From: UBA7328 sp965247965
GTDB lineage: Bacteria > Bacteroidota > Bacteroidia > Chitinophagales > Saprospiraceae
Assembly (NCBI GenBank): GCA_965247965.1
Contig: OZ252053.1
Coordinates: forward strand, 5,208,001 to 5,272,000
Reading direction: 5' to 3'
Length of the DNA stretch: 64,000 nt
The notes below the pieces were generated by a model. That model ran no database searches, was not told the DNA's origin, and worked only from the letters and a program-made list of their open reading frames with translations. Position numbers and translations under genes: made by a program. Shown here one piece after another: positions 1 through 9,475 of this stretch (positions within the stretch are counted from its first letter, which is position 1; every line of letters begins with the position of its first letter).

Positions 1-1
1 T

Positions 2-76
2 CAGGAGGATGTACTTGAATCAGTTGCAGCAGGAGGAGATGGATTTAGTAGACGGTTAGGTTTGATTTTGAAGTGA
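2..76 (+). CDS. 3' end of an upstream gene (partial)
   Basis: An open frame enters from the left edge and stops with TGA 13 bases before gpsA. The visible tail reads QEDVLESVAAGGDGFSRRLG followed by LILK. I do not recognise the family from so short a tail. Its close spacing suggests co-transcription with gpsA. Confidence 0.45.
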   Translation, partial: QEDVLESVAAGGDGFSRRLGLILK

Positions 77-89
77 CTACATTTGTCAA

Positions 90-1091
90 ATGAAACTAAA
101 AGTAGGCCTCCTCGGCGGCGGCTCCTGGGGAGCGACGGTTGCAACGCTCACCGCGAGAAATGCGGATACGAAAATCTGGGCTCGTAATGAGAAGGCAGTC
201 GAAGAAATCAATAATCAGCATACCAACAAAAAGTACTTACCAGATGCCGAATTGCCCAAAAACCTGCTCGCCAGTCACACTATTGAAGAAGTGGTCAAAG
301 ACGCGGATGTTGTGGTCATGGGCATACCGAGTCAAAATTTTAGATTTGTGCTGGAAGATGCCCGGCCTCATATCCGCCCGTGGGTACCCATAGTCAGTCT
401 GTCAAAAGGCCTCGAAAACGGAACCCAAATGCGAATGACGGAGATCATAGAAATGGTTATGCCCGGTCATCCTGTAGGCGTGCTCACAGGCCCAAATCTT
501 GCGCGCGAAATTATGGCTGGACAAGCTGCTGCGAGTGTAATCGCGATGGTCGACAAGACAATAGCAGAAGCATTACAGAAGGTATTTCGAACAGGGCTCT
601 TCAGAGTTTATACCAATTCGGATGTGATCGGTTGCGAATTAGGTGGAGCTTTGAAAAATGTAATTGCCATTGCCGCCGGAATGGGCGATGGAGCGGGAGC
701 AGGAGATAACACAAGATCCGCCGTGATAACAAGGGGATTGGCGGAACTTAGCCGATTGGGTAAGGCCATGGGCGGTAGGCCAAAAACTTTTTCAGGTTTG
801 GCGGGAATGGGCGATTTGGTGGTTACGTGTATTAGTCCTTTGAGTAGGAATCGGCATGTCGGTGTCCAACTTGGCAAGGGTCGCAAATTAGACGAGATCA
901 TTGACGAAATGTCAATGGTAGCCGAAGGTGTGAAGACATGTGGAGTAGTTGTGGAACTGGCCGAGAAATATGGTATTGAGATGCCTATCAGCGCGGAGGT
1001 TTATAGAGTCGTGCATGAAGGGAGCACCGTCAAGGAAGCTTTCAGAGGTTTGTTGCGGCATCGCATTGGGTCGGAGGCGGAACCGGGATAG
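90..1091 (+). CDS. gpsA: NAD(P)-dependent glycerol-3-phosphate dehydrogenase
   Basis: This enzyme reduces dihydroxyacetone phosphate to sn-glycerol 3-phosphate in the cytoplasm, the first committed step to the phospholipid backbone. The sequence shows the N-terminal Rossmann motif GGGSWG at residues 9-14, the SLSKGLE segment near 103-109, the LTGPNLAREI segment near 132-141, and GALKN with the expected catalytic lysine at residue 189. The C-terminal half has the RNRHVG and AEGVKT substrate-domain motifs. At 333 residues the length is normal for GpsA. The ATG at 90 fits the family N-terminus (MKLKVGLLGGG). It follows the preceding gene by 13 bases, so it probably belongs to that operon. Confidence 0.97.
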   Translation: MKLKVGLLGGGSWGATVATLTARNADTKIWARNEKAVEEINNQHTNKKYLPDAELPKNLLASHTIEEVVKDADVVVMGIPSQNFRFVLEDARPHIRPWVPIVSLSKGLENGTQMRMTEIIEMVMPGHPVGVLTGPNLAREIMAGQAAASVIAMVDKTIAEALQKVFRTGLFRVYTNSDVIGCELGGALKNVIAIAAGMGDGAGAGDNTRSAVITRGLAELSRLGKAMGGRPKTFSGLAGMGDLVVTCISPLSRNRHVGVQLGKGRKLDEIIDEMSMVAEGVKTCGVVVELAEKYGIEMPISAEVYRVVHEGSTVKEAFRGLLRHRIGSEAEPG

Positions 1092-1098
1092 GGAGGTG

Positions 1099-1155
1099 AG
1101 GTGACACCTTTTTCTTCAAAAAACCTGCCAGCCGGCAGGCTGGGATGTCACCTTG
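1099..1155. repeat. Hairpin repeat R0 with a nested GC-rich palindrome
   Basis: The arms GGTGACACC (left) and GATGTCACC (right) pair almost perfectly. The left arm and spacer match repeat R2 at 1781-1819. R0 differs by carrying an extra palindrome (CCTGCC...GGCAGG, about 1124-1139) inside the loop. It lies at the 3' side of the Uma2 gene and downstream of gpsA, where it could also act as a transcription barrier. Confidence 0.7.
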
Positions 1156-1169
1156 ATAACATCACAACA

Positions 1170-1685
1170 TCAACTGAAAATATCAGCCAAAGGCAGTTCG
1201 ATATCCAGTTTTTTGTCTACCAACAATTCTGTAGACTTGAAAATTTCGTAGTTCTCCGGGTCGCGGAAAACATATATATTTTTAAGCCCAGGAATGACCA
1301 GCCAACACGACTTCACTCCATTTTCAAAGTATTGGTATGCCTTAGCAACTAGATCGCCCGGATTTTGACTAGCAGAAAGTATTTCGATGATTCCAAGCGG
1401 TGATTCCTTCACTTTAGGAATGTCTTTAGCAAAGTCGATTTTTTCTTTTGGAAAGATGCAGAGATCGGGAGTAGATTGCCAACCTTCTAAATTTAGGCCG
1501 AGTTCGGAATGAAAATTATATCTTTCATGGAACAGCGCCCAAAGTTTACCATTCAACACGGATTGTACATAAGAATGAAGTTTAGAGGGCATGGGTTTAT
1601 TTCTTTCTATTTCGTATGGAGTAAGGGTTGCTGCAGTGTCCATTTTGGAAATGCTTTGTACAAATTTATGCATAACTAACGACAA
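1170..1685 (-). CDS. Uma2-family (DUF820) restriction-endonuclease-like protein
   Basis: This is a 171-residue protein with the layout of the Uma2/DUF820 family, a PD-(D/E)XK nuclease fold. Visible landmarks are the N-terminal LTPYEIERN...PSKLHSYVQ segment (family: helix with a conserved Glu/His), the central TPDLCIFP strand giving the metal-binding Asp, and GIIEILSAS followed by KAYQYFENGVKSCWLVIP, which is the E-x-L-S and K-x(2)-x-Y block of the family. The cellular job of Uma2 proteins is not settled; they are common in cyanobacteria and filamentous or multicellular bacteria. Start is ambiguous: the ATG at residue 5 (MHKFVQ) is equally possible. The gene is isolated and is bracketed by copies of one hairpin repeat on both sides. 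Confidence 0.8.
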   Translation of the reverse strand: MSLVMHKFVQSISKMDTAATLTPYEIERNKPMPSKLHSYVQSVLNGKLWALFHERYNFHSELGLNLEGWQSTPDLCIFPKEKIDFAKDIPKVKESPLGIIEILSASQNPGDLVAKAYQYFENGVKSCWLVIPGLKNIYVFRDPENYEIFKSTELLVDKKLDIELPLADIFS

Positions 1686-1701
1686 TGTCTATTACCGAGG
1701 T

Positions 1702-1757
1702 AAGGTGACATCTTTTCTGCGTGCTGGATTCTGAGCGGAGAGAAAAGGTGTCATCTT
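1702..1757. repeat. Hairpin repeat R1
   Basis: The arms AAGGTGACATCTTTTCT and AGAAAAGGTGTCATCTT pair with two mismatches around a loop of about 22 bases. Same family as R0 and R2, and just upstream of the Uma2 start. Confidence 0.75.
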
Positions 1758-1780
1758 GGTGTTCTATTCGATTCAAAATT

Positions 1781-1819
1781 CAAGATGACACCTTTTTCTT
1801 CAAAAAAGATGTCACCTTG
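1781..1819. repeat. Hairpin repeat R2
   Basis: CAAGATGACACCTTTTT and AAAAAAGATGTCACCTTG form a compact hairpin around TTCTTC-type loop bases. Third member of the R family in 720 bases, ending 16 bases before the left end of IS-A copy 1. Confidence 0.75.
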
Positions 1820-1835
1820 CCGGAATAGCCATCAT

Positions 1836-3908
1836 CACACATTATCACGGGAAATAAACATACGTAAAATCAAGAGTAGGTTGCCCCTTCAAATATCAGA
1901 TTGCAATTGTTTAGCCATGGGTATTTGATCTTGGCGTATTGTTGGGTTAGTTCGAGGATGGCCGGGAGATGTCTTTTCTTTTTTAGTCTGACGATAATTT
2001 TATTATTTTTGATTTCCACGTCACCCATGTTATGTAAGAATTTTTGGTAGATGCTCGAATCAGAAAGATGAGAATACCTTGGCAATTCATTTGCAAACAA
2101 CCGGAATATATTGTGCGTTAAGATCGTCATGGTGAAGTCGAAATCTACTTTAATGACCATCGATGATGAAACACGATTGAGATGGAAAAATTCGATTTGT
2201 TCTGAGATTCCTTTTTCAACAATCCATCTTCGGGTGTATTTGCGAACCATATCTTCTACTTTCATCTCCATTTCATTGGTTATGATTATTGCCGGTTTTA
2301 TCTTTCCATGTCCAGTGATATTGATTTGACGAAGCTCACCATGGTAGCCTCTTAAATTAACACGTTCGTCATACACCTTGATGGTTCTTTTTTTATTCCC
2401 CGCCATTTGCACGCGAATGCTCTTCCATTGTTGCTTCGCCAGACCGTTTAACCGGTCAACCAGGTTTTTTCCTCTTCTGCGAATGGTGACAAAACACACC
2501 CCTTTTTGGTTGAGTTTATTGAGATTTTCATAATTGGTGAACTTGCTGTCAAAAACAAGATAACGAAGCTCTTTTGGGCCATGATTATTTTTATTATAAA
2601 AATCAAGATACTCTAAGACCACAGCACTTTGGTTTTCATGACGCACATTTACATCTCCATAATCAATTATACCGGTATCCGGATCCTGTGCCAGAACGGC
2701 GAGCATACTCACCATTGCTTTCCCCCTTTTACCTGACCAATTGTTTTCGAGATGATCCCCGTCGCCCCAATACGGAATGGTGGTAAAGTCCAGATTGGAA
2801 GTATCGCCAAGCAAGCCATTATCAAGCCATATTTTATGTATAGATTTGAGCAAAATACGATTCATCCTCGAGGTCACCCGGTGTGAATAGGAGGTAAACC
2901 AACTGGCTTTGGGCAATACATTTACCTTGGCAAAAAGTCCGAGGCCCCTGTCAGTACACCACAGATCATCAGCGGTGTATCTGGCTATATTTGATGATTT
3001 CAATGCAATAAAAGATAAGATAGAACTGAGCCTGTTGATGGTCTTAGTCTCAGGATATTCAGAGTTTTCAATGGCCTTTGTAATTCCATAATTTTCAATA
3101 ATAGGAAGTAAACAAAGAATCCCGACAGAAGCACTCTTGAATTTTTGATCATCAAAATGAAGAGCCTGGCATTTTGGCGCTTCGATGTTCGGTTTTCCCA
3201 GCTTGTCTTTTGTCGTCTTCATTCGCCGAGGCAGTCGGCCAAACCCATCCGCTCTGAGAATCCCATGGATGGTTCGCTCACTGATCTGACACCCCAAACC
3301 ATCCATAGCTACTTTAATATCTTCAACAGAATAGAATAATTTTCTCATGCCAATAACATCGGCCTTTACCATACTGACTCTATCGGTAGTTTTTCTTCCC
3401 TTTTTTGATACTTTAAAAAACAGATCACCGTGTTGGCTTGCCTTTAGATCAGCCCTGAAATTGGAACAAATCGTTGTAAATCCCCGATAAGTGTAACCAA
3501 ATCTTTGGGCCACATCTTTGGCTGGCACCTTATCGTGATAAAACATACGCAATGCTTCGTATTGTTTTTGAGCAATGGACTGGGGTTTGATGAAGAAAAG
3601 TTCTGGAGCAACAATCATTACGCATATATAGTGCCGTGATAAAGGTATATAAATATTTATTAAACAAATAATAATTTTTACTATATTTCATAATTCATTG
3701 ATTTACAGGGTAATACAACATTGTTTGTTCAGCGATCGCGCGTTGAACGCCCTTTGTTATATTACATATATGCAATATATATGCGTATTAAAGTGTTCGT
3801 GTCTAAAACTGAATGAAAGTTAATTGGATGGTTATCAGCGACTTATGCTAAATTGAGCAAGAATTGACCAAAATCAATTACGCATAATTAATCCCGTGAA
3901 TTTGTGTG
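1836..3908 (-). mobile_element. IS-A copy 1 (IS4/IS1634-like element), intact
   Basis: The element is 2073 bp. The left end starts CACACATTATCACGGGA and the right end, read inward, starts CACACAAATTCACGGGA, so the inverted repeats are imperfect over about 30 bases. A 5-bp target duplication ATCAT flanks it (1831-1835 and 3909-3913). It carries one transposase gene on the minus strand and about 290 bp of non-coding DNA upstream of it. A second copy lies at 13968-18363. The clean duplication argues for recent insertion. Confidence 0.92.
1870..3618 (-). CDS. IS-A transposase, DDE type
   Basis: A 582-residue transposase filling IS-A. The N-terminal 60 residues look like a helix-turn-helix (VPAKDVAQRFGYTYRGFTTI). 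Candidate catalytic acids are D277 in LDFTTIPYWGD, D357 in VFDSKF and E468 in YTRRWIVEKG. The last fits the Y-(2)-R-(3)-E signature of the IS4/IS1634 superfamily. The block VGILCLLPIIENYG near residue 166 resembles the N-terminal part of the IS-B OrfB, suggesting a distant common origin. The frame is intact and nearly identical to the interrupted copy near 14-18 kb, so this copy is probably functional. Confidence 0.9.
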   Translation of the reverse strand: MIVAPELFFIKPQSIAQKQYEALRMFYHDKVPAKDVAQRFGYTYRGFTTICSNFRADLKASQHGDLFFKVSKKGRKTTDRVSMVKADVIGMRKLFYSVEDIKVAMDGLGCQISERTIHGILRADGFGRLPRRMKTTKDKLGKPNIEAPKCQALHFDDQKFKSASVGILCLLPIIENYGITKAIENSEYPETKTINRLSSILSFIALKSSNIARYTADDLWCTDRGLGLFAKVNVLPKASWFTSYSHRVTSRMNRILLKSIHKIWLDNGLLGDTSNLDFTTIPYWGDGDHLENNWSGKRGKAMVSMLAVLAQDPDTGIIDYGDVNVRHENQSAVVLEYLDFYNKNNHGPKELRYLVFDSKFTNYENLNKLNQKGVCFVTIRRRGKNLVDRLNGLAKQQWKSIRVQMAGNKKRTIKVYDERVNLRGYHGELRQINITGHGKIKPAIIITNEMEMKVEDMVRKYTRRWIVEKGISEQIEFFHLNRVSSSMVIKVDFDFTMTILTHNIFRLFANELPRYSHLSDSSIYQKFLHNMGDVEIKNNKIIVRLKKKRHLPAILELTQQYAKIKYPWLNNCNLIFEGATYS

Positions 3909-3914
3909 ATCATC

Positions 3915-5561
3915 CTAAAGTATTGCTGCTCTCTCCTTTTCGGCCAGGCTAGTCTCCAATTCCGTATTTGTCTTAGCGATAATCGCCTTTTTTTTCAGTA
4001 GCTCCGCGGCCCTTTTCCTTCCACTCAACGATAACAATCTCCGTGGCTGCCGCTCCAGCGCTTTATCAAAAATAGCCAATGCCTTTTCCTGTTGGCCATT
4101 TTCAAGCAACCATTCGGCATAGGCTTCATGAGCGGGTTTTAAAATCGCCGGAGGGCCAAAGGAATAACTGAGCGTTTCATCCATTTGAATCGCTTTTTCA
4201 AACCATTCTAATGCCAGGGCATTCGTTCCATTCATAGATGACTCGTATGCCCGTAGCTGCAGCTCCATTACGTGCGCTATATTAATGTCCAATTGATCCG
4301 GAAGCCTGCTTTCGAATCCGCCCGTTTTGCACATCGCGAATCCCTTCTCGCCTACGAGGTATTGCGCCTTCTCGCGTTCCTTCCTCATTCCTTCAATAAT
4401 TTCGGTTAATTTATTCACATCTTTTTTATGATACGCCGTCATCCCTTCGAGGAAATTATTTCCTGCCCTTTTGGTAATGTTTAGATCCTCGGTATCTACT
4501 TCAGTATTGGCAAATTCATCATCCCATGTATTTGTTCCTACCATGTGGCCGCCTTTCATGGCGAGAAGGTAACCTCGCGCTCCTTTGCTTGGTATCTCTG
4601 CTGTGTACTCCATCATTTGTGTTAAAAGACCACGCGCAAGCCCGGTTTCTCCTCGTTGAAGCAACGCGTAGTGCAACCAGCTAAAAGCGTGATAGCTCTT
4701 AGCATCGCCACCCAACTCTTTTCTTTGCATTCGTTTTACACTTGCGTTCCAAGAGGCAATATTGCAGGTGACTACATCATTCCATTTGCCCAGTGCCATG
4801 TAAATATGCGAAGGCATATGTAATGCGTGTGTGGCATCTGGCGCTACTTTGGCGTAACTATCGGCTGCTTTCTCTGCCAAGTGGGCATGTAAAGGATCGT
4901 CATAAGAATGGATCAGGTAGTGCAGTGCTCCCGGATGATTTGCATTTTCGTCCATAATGCCCTGGGCTATTCGGGCACATTTGGCATAGAGTTCTTCATC
5001 TCTGCCGTTGCGAGAAGCTCCTAAAAGGGAAATGGCATAAAACGCAGATACCTCGTGATGATCGGGATATTTATTTACCAGATTTTTCATAAAATCCTTG
5101 TATGCTATGTCCCTCTCGTACTTATTGCCTTTTCCGAAAAGTATTTCCGCACCTTGAAAAAGCTCTTTTTCAAGTTCTGTCCGAACTAGCACATCTCTTG
5201 CCTGAGCATCAGGAGCTAATTTCTCAAGAGCCGCTACCGCCATGTCTTTGTCCTGATTCTGCCACAAAGAATGATTAAAAGTCATCGCCTCGCCCCAATA
5301 GGCCATCGCGCAGGTAGAATCGAGTTCCTGGGCCTGTAGGAATTCTGTTCGGGCATCTGCGTATTCAAAGCTGTGTAAAAGCAAAAGGCCTTTTGTAATG
5401 TGAAGTTGTGCTTCGTCGCTGCCGCTTACTTTAAAATTGATTACGCCTAATTCGGATGACGCCGAGTTTGTCAATTGGGGGTTGTCATTTTTTGTTTTCC
5501 TGCAAGAAATCAAGAACAATAAAGCTGCTAGTAGAATTAAGGGCAGTTTCCAGTTGGACAT
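3915..5561 (-). CDS. TPR-repeat lipoprotein
   Basis: A 548-residue predicted lipoprotein. Residues 1-20 are a signal peptide ending in the lipobox LISC, so it is probably anchored to a membrane facing the periplasm or cell surface. The body is a helical repeat protein of the large TPR kind: QLHITKGLLLLHSFEYADARTEFLQAQELDSTCAMAYWGEAM near residues 53-95 and ALEWFEKAIQMDETLSYSFGP near 445 are typical units. HEVSAFYAISLLG and HYLIHSYDDPLHAHLA are conserved in this family, whose function is unknown to me. It starts 31 bases after recN on the same strand, so the two are probably transcribed together. IS-A copy 1 ends 6 bases beyond its stop codon but leaves the gene whole. Confidence 0.8.
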   Translation of the reverse strand: MSNWKLPLILLAALLFLISCRKTKNDNPQLTNSASSELGVINFKVSGSDEAQLHITKGLLLLHSFEYADARTEFLQAQELDSTCAMAYWGEAMTFNHSLWQNQDKDMAVAALEKLAPDAQARDVLVRTELEKELFQGAEILFGKGNKYERDIAYKDFMKNLVNKYPDHHEVSAFYAISLLGASRNGRDEELYAKCARIAQGIMDENANHPGALHYLIHSYDDPLHAHLAEKAADSYAKVAPDATHALHMPSHIYMALGKWNDVVTCNIASWNASVKRMQRKELGGDAKSYHAFSWLHYALLQRGETGLARGLLTQMMEYTAEIPSKGARGYLLAMKGGHMVGTNTWDDEFANTEVDTEDLNITKRAGNNFLEGMTAYHKKDVNKLTEIIEGMRKEREKAQYLVGEKGFAMCKTGGFESRLPDQLDINIAHVMELQLRAYESSMNGTNALALEWFEKAIQMDETLSYSFGPPAILKPAHEAYAEWLLENGQQEKALAIFDKALERQPRRLLSLSGRKRAAELLKKKAIIAKTNTELETSLAEKERAAIL

Positions 5562-5592
5562 GCGTCAAAGAGTTTCTTAGTGATGGAATATT

Positions 5593-7266
5593 TCATCGAA
5601 AAGATAAAGGTTTTTCTAGTAATTCTCTTGCATTCAGAATAGCCGCTTCAGACGGTGGATCACCGCTCAGCATTTGAGCCAATTCGGAAACTCGCTCTTC
5701 TTTGTCCAGTTTTTTTACCCTGGTATACGATCGGTCGTTTCGGTCTTCCTTGAAGATCAGAAAGTGATGATTTCCATGCGCAGCTACTTGTGGAGAATGC
5801 GTAATTGTAATAATCTGGTATTTCTGCGAAAGATCGTCAATGAGTTGGCCCATTATTAGGGCTACCTGTCCCGATACTGCCGAATCGACTTCGTCAAATA
5901 TCATGGTGGGAAGATTGGTTTTATCGGCGATGATCGTTTTGATGCACAAGGCGAGGCGCGAGAGTTCTCCTCCCGATGCGATTTGGTTCAGCGGGTTAGG
6001 GGGGATGCCTTTGTTAGCGCTGAACAAGTATTCTATATTGTCCCTACCATGAGGTTCGAAATCCTGCAAATCTGAAATCTCTACTTCAAATTGAGCATTC
6101 GGCATTGATAATTTGTGCAGGATGCTTTCGATTTCCTTGGAAAATTTACCAACTACACCGAGACGCGAACTGCTTACCTGGGATGCAAGGCCTCTCAATT
6201 CTGATTTGACGGTTGCCAGCTTTTCTTCGAGGTCAGCGATGTGCTCCTCGAGATTATCGTTCTTTTGTATGCGCAGTTCTATGTTGTCTCTTAACTCGAT
6301 GAGATCGCTCACCTGGTTTTTACTGTGTTTCTTTTGGAGGCTGTAGATGAGGTCTAATCGATCTTTTAGTTCGAGAATCTTTGCCTCGTCGTATTCCAAT
6401 TCTTCCGATAGACTTTGTGCTTCCCGCTGTAGCGATAAAAGCTCCTCATTTACATCATCTATTTGATCCTTTATCAAAGCGATTTTGGGATGGAATTCGG
6501 CCAATGGAAGAAACTCTTTGGATAGGGAAGTGAGTTGCTCGGAGATGTTGAATTCGGATTCGGATATTCTATCAGAAAAACTATTCAATGATTGTTGAAT
6601 ATCTTCAGCATTAGTTAAAGATTTGTATTCGGATTCCAGGTCTTCCAGGATGAGTGAATCCAAATCGGCCTGTCCCAATTCTGAAAGTTGGTATTTTAAG
6701 TATTCAAGGTCTTCAGCTGACTTTTTTTCCTGGTTTCTGAGTACGTTTAACTCGCGAAGAAGGAAGCGGTACTCCTCATATTTTTGTGAATACGCGGTTC
6801 TGATTTTTTCGTTGCCTGCCAGGGCATCGACATATTCTCTTTGTTTACTAGGATCATTTACGTCCAATGTGTCAAATTGCTGGTGGAGATCGATTAAAGT
6901 TGATCCGGTATTCCCAAGTACGGATAAGTTGACGGGAGTATCGTTGACGAAGGCCCTTGATTTTCCGTGGCTATTAATCTCTCTTCGGATTACGACGAGG
7001 TCGTTTTCGATGTCGAATTCATCGGTTTTTTTGAGTTTGGATTTGACGTAATTGGATATCTGGAAGTCCGCTTCTACAATACATTTTCGATTTTTGTCAT
7101 ATAAAATTTTAGTGTCTGCTCTTGCGCCCAAAACCAGGTTAAGTCCTCCCAGGATGATTGATTTGCCCGCTCCTGTTTCTCCGGTAATGATGTTGAGGTT
7201 TTTGCTGAAATCAAAGGTCACCTCTTCAATTATAGCATAATTTTTAATGGATAAATGTCTGAGCAT
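5593..7266 (-). CDS. recN: DNA repair protein RecN
   Basis: RecN is a cytoplasmic SMC-like ATPase used in double-strand break repair. The 557-residue protein has the complete plan: an N-terminal Walker A (GETGAGKS, near residues 29-36) inside a globular head, long central coiled coils from about 150 to 370, then the ABC signature ASGGELSRLALCI and Walker B PTMIFDEVDSAVSG, with the ITHSPQVAAHG switch region after it. Length is normal. The ATG at 7266 gives the expected start MLRHLSIKNYAII. Confidence 0.97.
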   Translation of the reverse strand: MLRHLSIKNYAIIEEVTFDFSKNLNIITGETGAGKSIILGGLNLVLGARADTKILYDKNRKCIVEADFQISNYVKSKLKKTDEFDIENDLVVIRREINSHGKSRAFVNDTPVNLSVLGNTGSTLIDLHQQFDTLDVNDPSKQREYVDALAGNEKIRTAYSQKYEEYRFLLRELNVLRNQEKKSAEDLEYLKYQLSELGQADLDSLILEDLESEYKSLTNAEDIQQSLNSFSDRISESEFNISEQLTSLSKEFLPLAEFHPKIALIKDQIDDVNEELLSLQREAQSLSEELEYDEAKILELKDRLDLIYSLQKKHSKNQVSDLIELRDNIELRIQKNDNLEEHIADLEEKLATVKSELRGLASQVSSSRLGVVGKFSKEIESILHKLSMPNAQFEVEISDLQDFEPHGRDNIEYLFSANKGIPPNPLNQIASGGELSRLALCIKTIIADKTNLPTMIFDEVDSAVSGQVALIMGQLIDDLSQKYQIITITHSPQVAAHGNHHFLIFKEDRNDRSYTRVKKLDKEERVSELAQMLSGDPPSEAAILNARELLEKPLSFR

Positions 7267-7280
7267 GAGCTACTTATAAA

Positions 7281-7335
7281 GTTCAATTTTGAAGAATCCC
7301 CGCCTGACAGACGGGCGGGAAGTTCAAGTTCAAAA
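7281..7335. repeat. GC-rich palindrome (CCCGCC...GGCGGG) inside a weak AT-rich hairpin
   Basis: CCCGCC at 7299-7304 pairs with GGCGGG at 7314-7319. The DNA just outside (GTTCAATTTTGAA to the left, AGTTCAAGTTCAAAA to the right) is also partly self-complementary. It is in the gap upstream of recN and belongs to the same dispersed GC-rich family as the palindromes near 1124, 11949, 40109, 52598 and 54049. Confidence 0.55.
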
Positions 7336-7381
7336 CACGAAAAAAATATGTAGGTCAAAGGTGGTTAAAAAATGTCGAAAC

Positions 7382-9340
7382 CTATCTTAATTGATTAGCA
7401 TAATTGGGGTCAACGGATTGCCCCAATCTTTGAGCATTTTGCAGGTCTGTTCTTGCGTTGTTGATCTGTCCTGCCGAATGGAATGCCTTTGATCTTTCGT
7501 AATAGTACAAACCCTTATTTGCATTGATTTGTATGGCTTTGTTCAAGTCAGCTATGGCTCCGTTTGCATTGCCCATTACCCTTTTCAGGCGAGCGGATTC
7601 ATACCACATATCCGATTCATAAGGTCGAAATTGAAGATAGGTGGTGATATCCTGAAGAGCCTCTGCCCGTTTTCCTGTTTGTTGCAAAATAATCGATCTG
7701 TTGAGATATGCCACCGCGTGGTCAGGTTTGATTCGGATGGCTTCTGTAAAATTTTTCAGTGCATTGTTACGGTCATTGAGACGGGCGTATGTGGCGCCAA
7801 GATTGGTGAGATATTCGCCATTTTCGGGATCGAGACTTACCGCTTTTTTGTAATTTCGTAGTGCAAATTGCAGATCGGATTGAACATTTGAATTGAAGTA
7901 CAATTTTGCTCGGCTGTTGTAGGGCGCTGCTTTCTCAGGGGTCAATTTTATGACTTCAGAATAATCGCTAAGGGCTTTTTGAGTTTGACCCGAATCGCGA
8001 TAGTAGTTCGCCCTGTTCCACCACGGTACAGTAATGTTTTTATTGTATTTCAGCACATGGGTCCAAAGCGTTTCTGAATCTTTCCAAATCTTATTTTGAT
8101 TAAAAGTGAGAAATGCGAAGAACAGAATTACCACCACACCGAGAGTATAGAACCCGGTGGTATAGCGCGAAAGTTTTTTTGAAAAGTAGTCGAAATACCA
8201 GGCGATAATAAAGAACAAACCTATATATGCTATATAGGTAAATCGATCAGCCAGATACCCCTGGCCGGCTCCCAATATTTGCAAAAGAAAGAAAATATTG
8301 AACGTGAAAAAAGCAAGACCAAACACAACAGGTTTTATCTTCTTTTTCCATGTGTAAACAAAAGCAGCTATGTATGCAGGCACAAATGCCATCGAGCTGT
8401 AAATATACCAGGGCATGGTTTCGGGATAGGGGTACAAGGGTGACATCCGATAGGGCACGAGACTCTTGACCAAATAGATCATATAGGAATAGCTCCCCAC
8501 AAATAATCTTTGTAGAAAAGAATACGTCGCATTAGACTCAAGCGATCCTTGATCCTGAAGAACGAGAATGCCAATGATGCCAGTTGCCAAAGCGAGCAAA
8601 AAGTAAGGTATTTTTTCGATGACCAGTTTCCAATTTATTGTCCTGTTTCTCCAATAATCAATCGCCAGCATGCTCAATGGGAGTGTCACTGCCTGAATTT
8701 TAGAAAATAGGGAGAGGATGAAAAGCACGTACACGAAGACGAGATATTTGCTTTTCTTCTGACTGCGATGGTATTTAATATAATTGATTAGTGCACCCAG
8801 GTAGAACGCACCAAACATCACGTCCTTCCGCTCGGTAACCCACGCCACGGATTCCACGCGCAGCGGATGCACGGCGAACAAAAGAGCGACACCCAAAGCA
8901 ACGGTGCGATTTACTTTCAGCAAGTCCATTAGTCTGAAGACCAGTAGAGTACATATTATATGAAATAATATATTTGTGAGGTGCCACGGCATGAGATTTT
9001 CGAAACCGAAGAAAAGTTTTTCGAAAGCGAAGGTGGCGATAGGGAGAGGATTGTAATTTCCAATCACTCCTGATTTGAAAATTTTGACGAGTTGACCGCC
9101 TATGTTGTGTTTATTGACATCGACGACGTTTTGGTTTTCAAGGAAATTGCGATCGTCATCCCAATTGACAAATCCGTTTTCGAGACTGGGAGAGAAGGCG
9201 GCAAAAGTCAAGAGGACGATTGGAAGAATAAACTTCCAGTTTTCCTTTTTGCTCCAAAAGGCAAACCTGTTCTTTCTGGTCTTAGGTGCCTTAAAACGGA
9301 TTTTTTTGCTTTTCGCCTTATTTTTTCTTTTAGAGGCCAT
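7382..9340 (-). CDS. Polytopic membrane protein with C-terminal TPRs, TMTC-like
   Basis: A 652-residue protein. A basic N-terminus (residues 1-33) is followed by about ten to twelve predicted membrane segments up to about residue 405, then TPR repeats to the end (PWWNRANYYRDSGQTQKALSDY, then several units with the W/Y...G...A spacing). NWDDDRNFLENQNV after the first membrane helix and HPLRVESVAWVTERKDVM are the conserved loops of TMTC-type proteins (GT-C glycosyltransferase fold; the Asp-containing first loop is the usual catalytic site). In animals TMTCs are protein O-mannosyltransferases. A sugar-transfer role here is inference from fold only. It lies upstream of recN on the same strand, with a repeat-bearing gap between. 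Confidence 0.75.
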   Translation of the reverse strand: MASKRKNKAKSKKIRFKAPKTRKNRFAFWSKKENWKFILPIVLLTFAAFSPSLENGFVNWDDDRNFLENQNVVDVNKHNIGGQLVKIFKSGVIGNYNPLPIATFAFEKLFFGFENLMPWHLTNILFHIICTLLVFRLMDLLKVNRTVALGVALLFAVHPLRVESVAWVTERKDVMFGAFYLGALINYIKYHRSQKKSKYLVFVYVLFILSLFSKIQAVTLPLSMLAIDYWRNRTINWKLVIEKIPYFLLALATGIIGILVLQDQGSLESNATYSFLQRLFVGSYSYMIYLVKSLVPYRMSPLYPYPETMPWYIYSSMAFVPAYIAAFVYTWKKKIKPVVFGLAFFTFNIFFLLQILGAGQGYLADRFTYIAYIGLFFIIAWYFDYFSKKLSRYTTGFYTLGVVVILFFAFLTFNQNKIWKDSETLWTHVLKYNKNITVPWWNRANYYRDSGQTQKALSDYSEVIKLTPEKAAPYNSRAKLYFNSNVQSDLQFALRNYKKAVSLDPENGEYLTNLGATYARLNDRNNALKNFTEAIRIKPDHAVAYLNRSIILQQTGKRAEALQDITTYLQFRPYESDMWYESARLKRVMGNANGAIADLNKAIQINANKGLYYYERSKAFHSAGQINNARTDLQNAQRLGQSVDPNYANQLR

Positions 9341-9475
9341 GTCAATTTTTATCGCATGACAAAGTTATAGATTTAGTTTATATAAGTTATTATTTGAATA
9401 TGTTAATTGAAAAGTTATCCATGGACTGTATTAAGTAAGATTCCAAAAAATAGAAGGTGTGGAGCGGGTGGGTGG

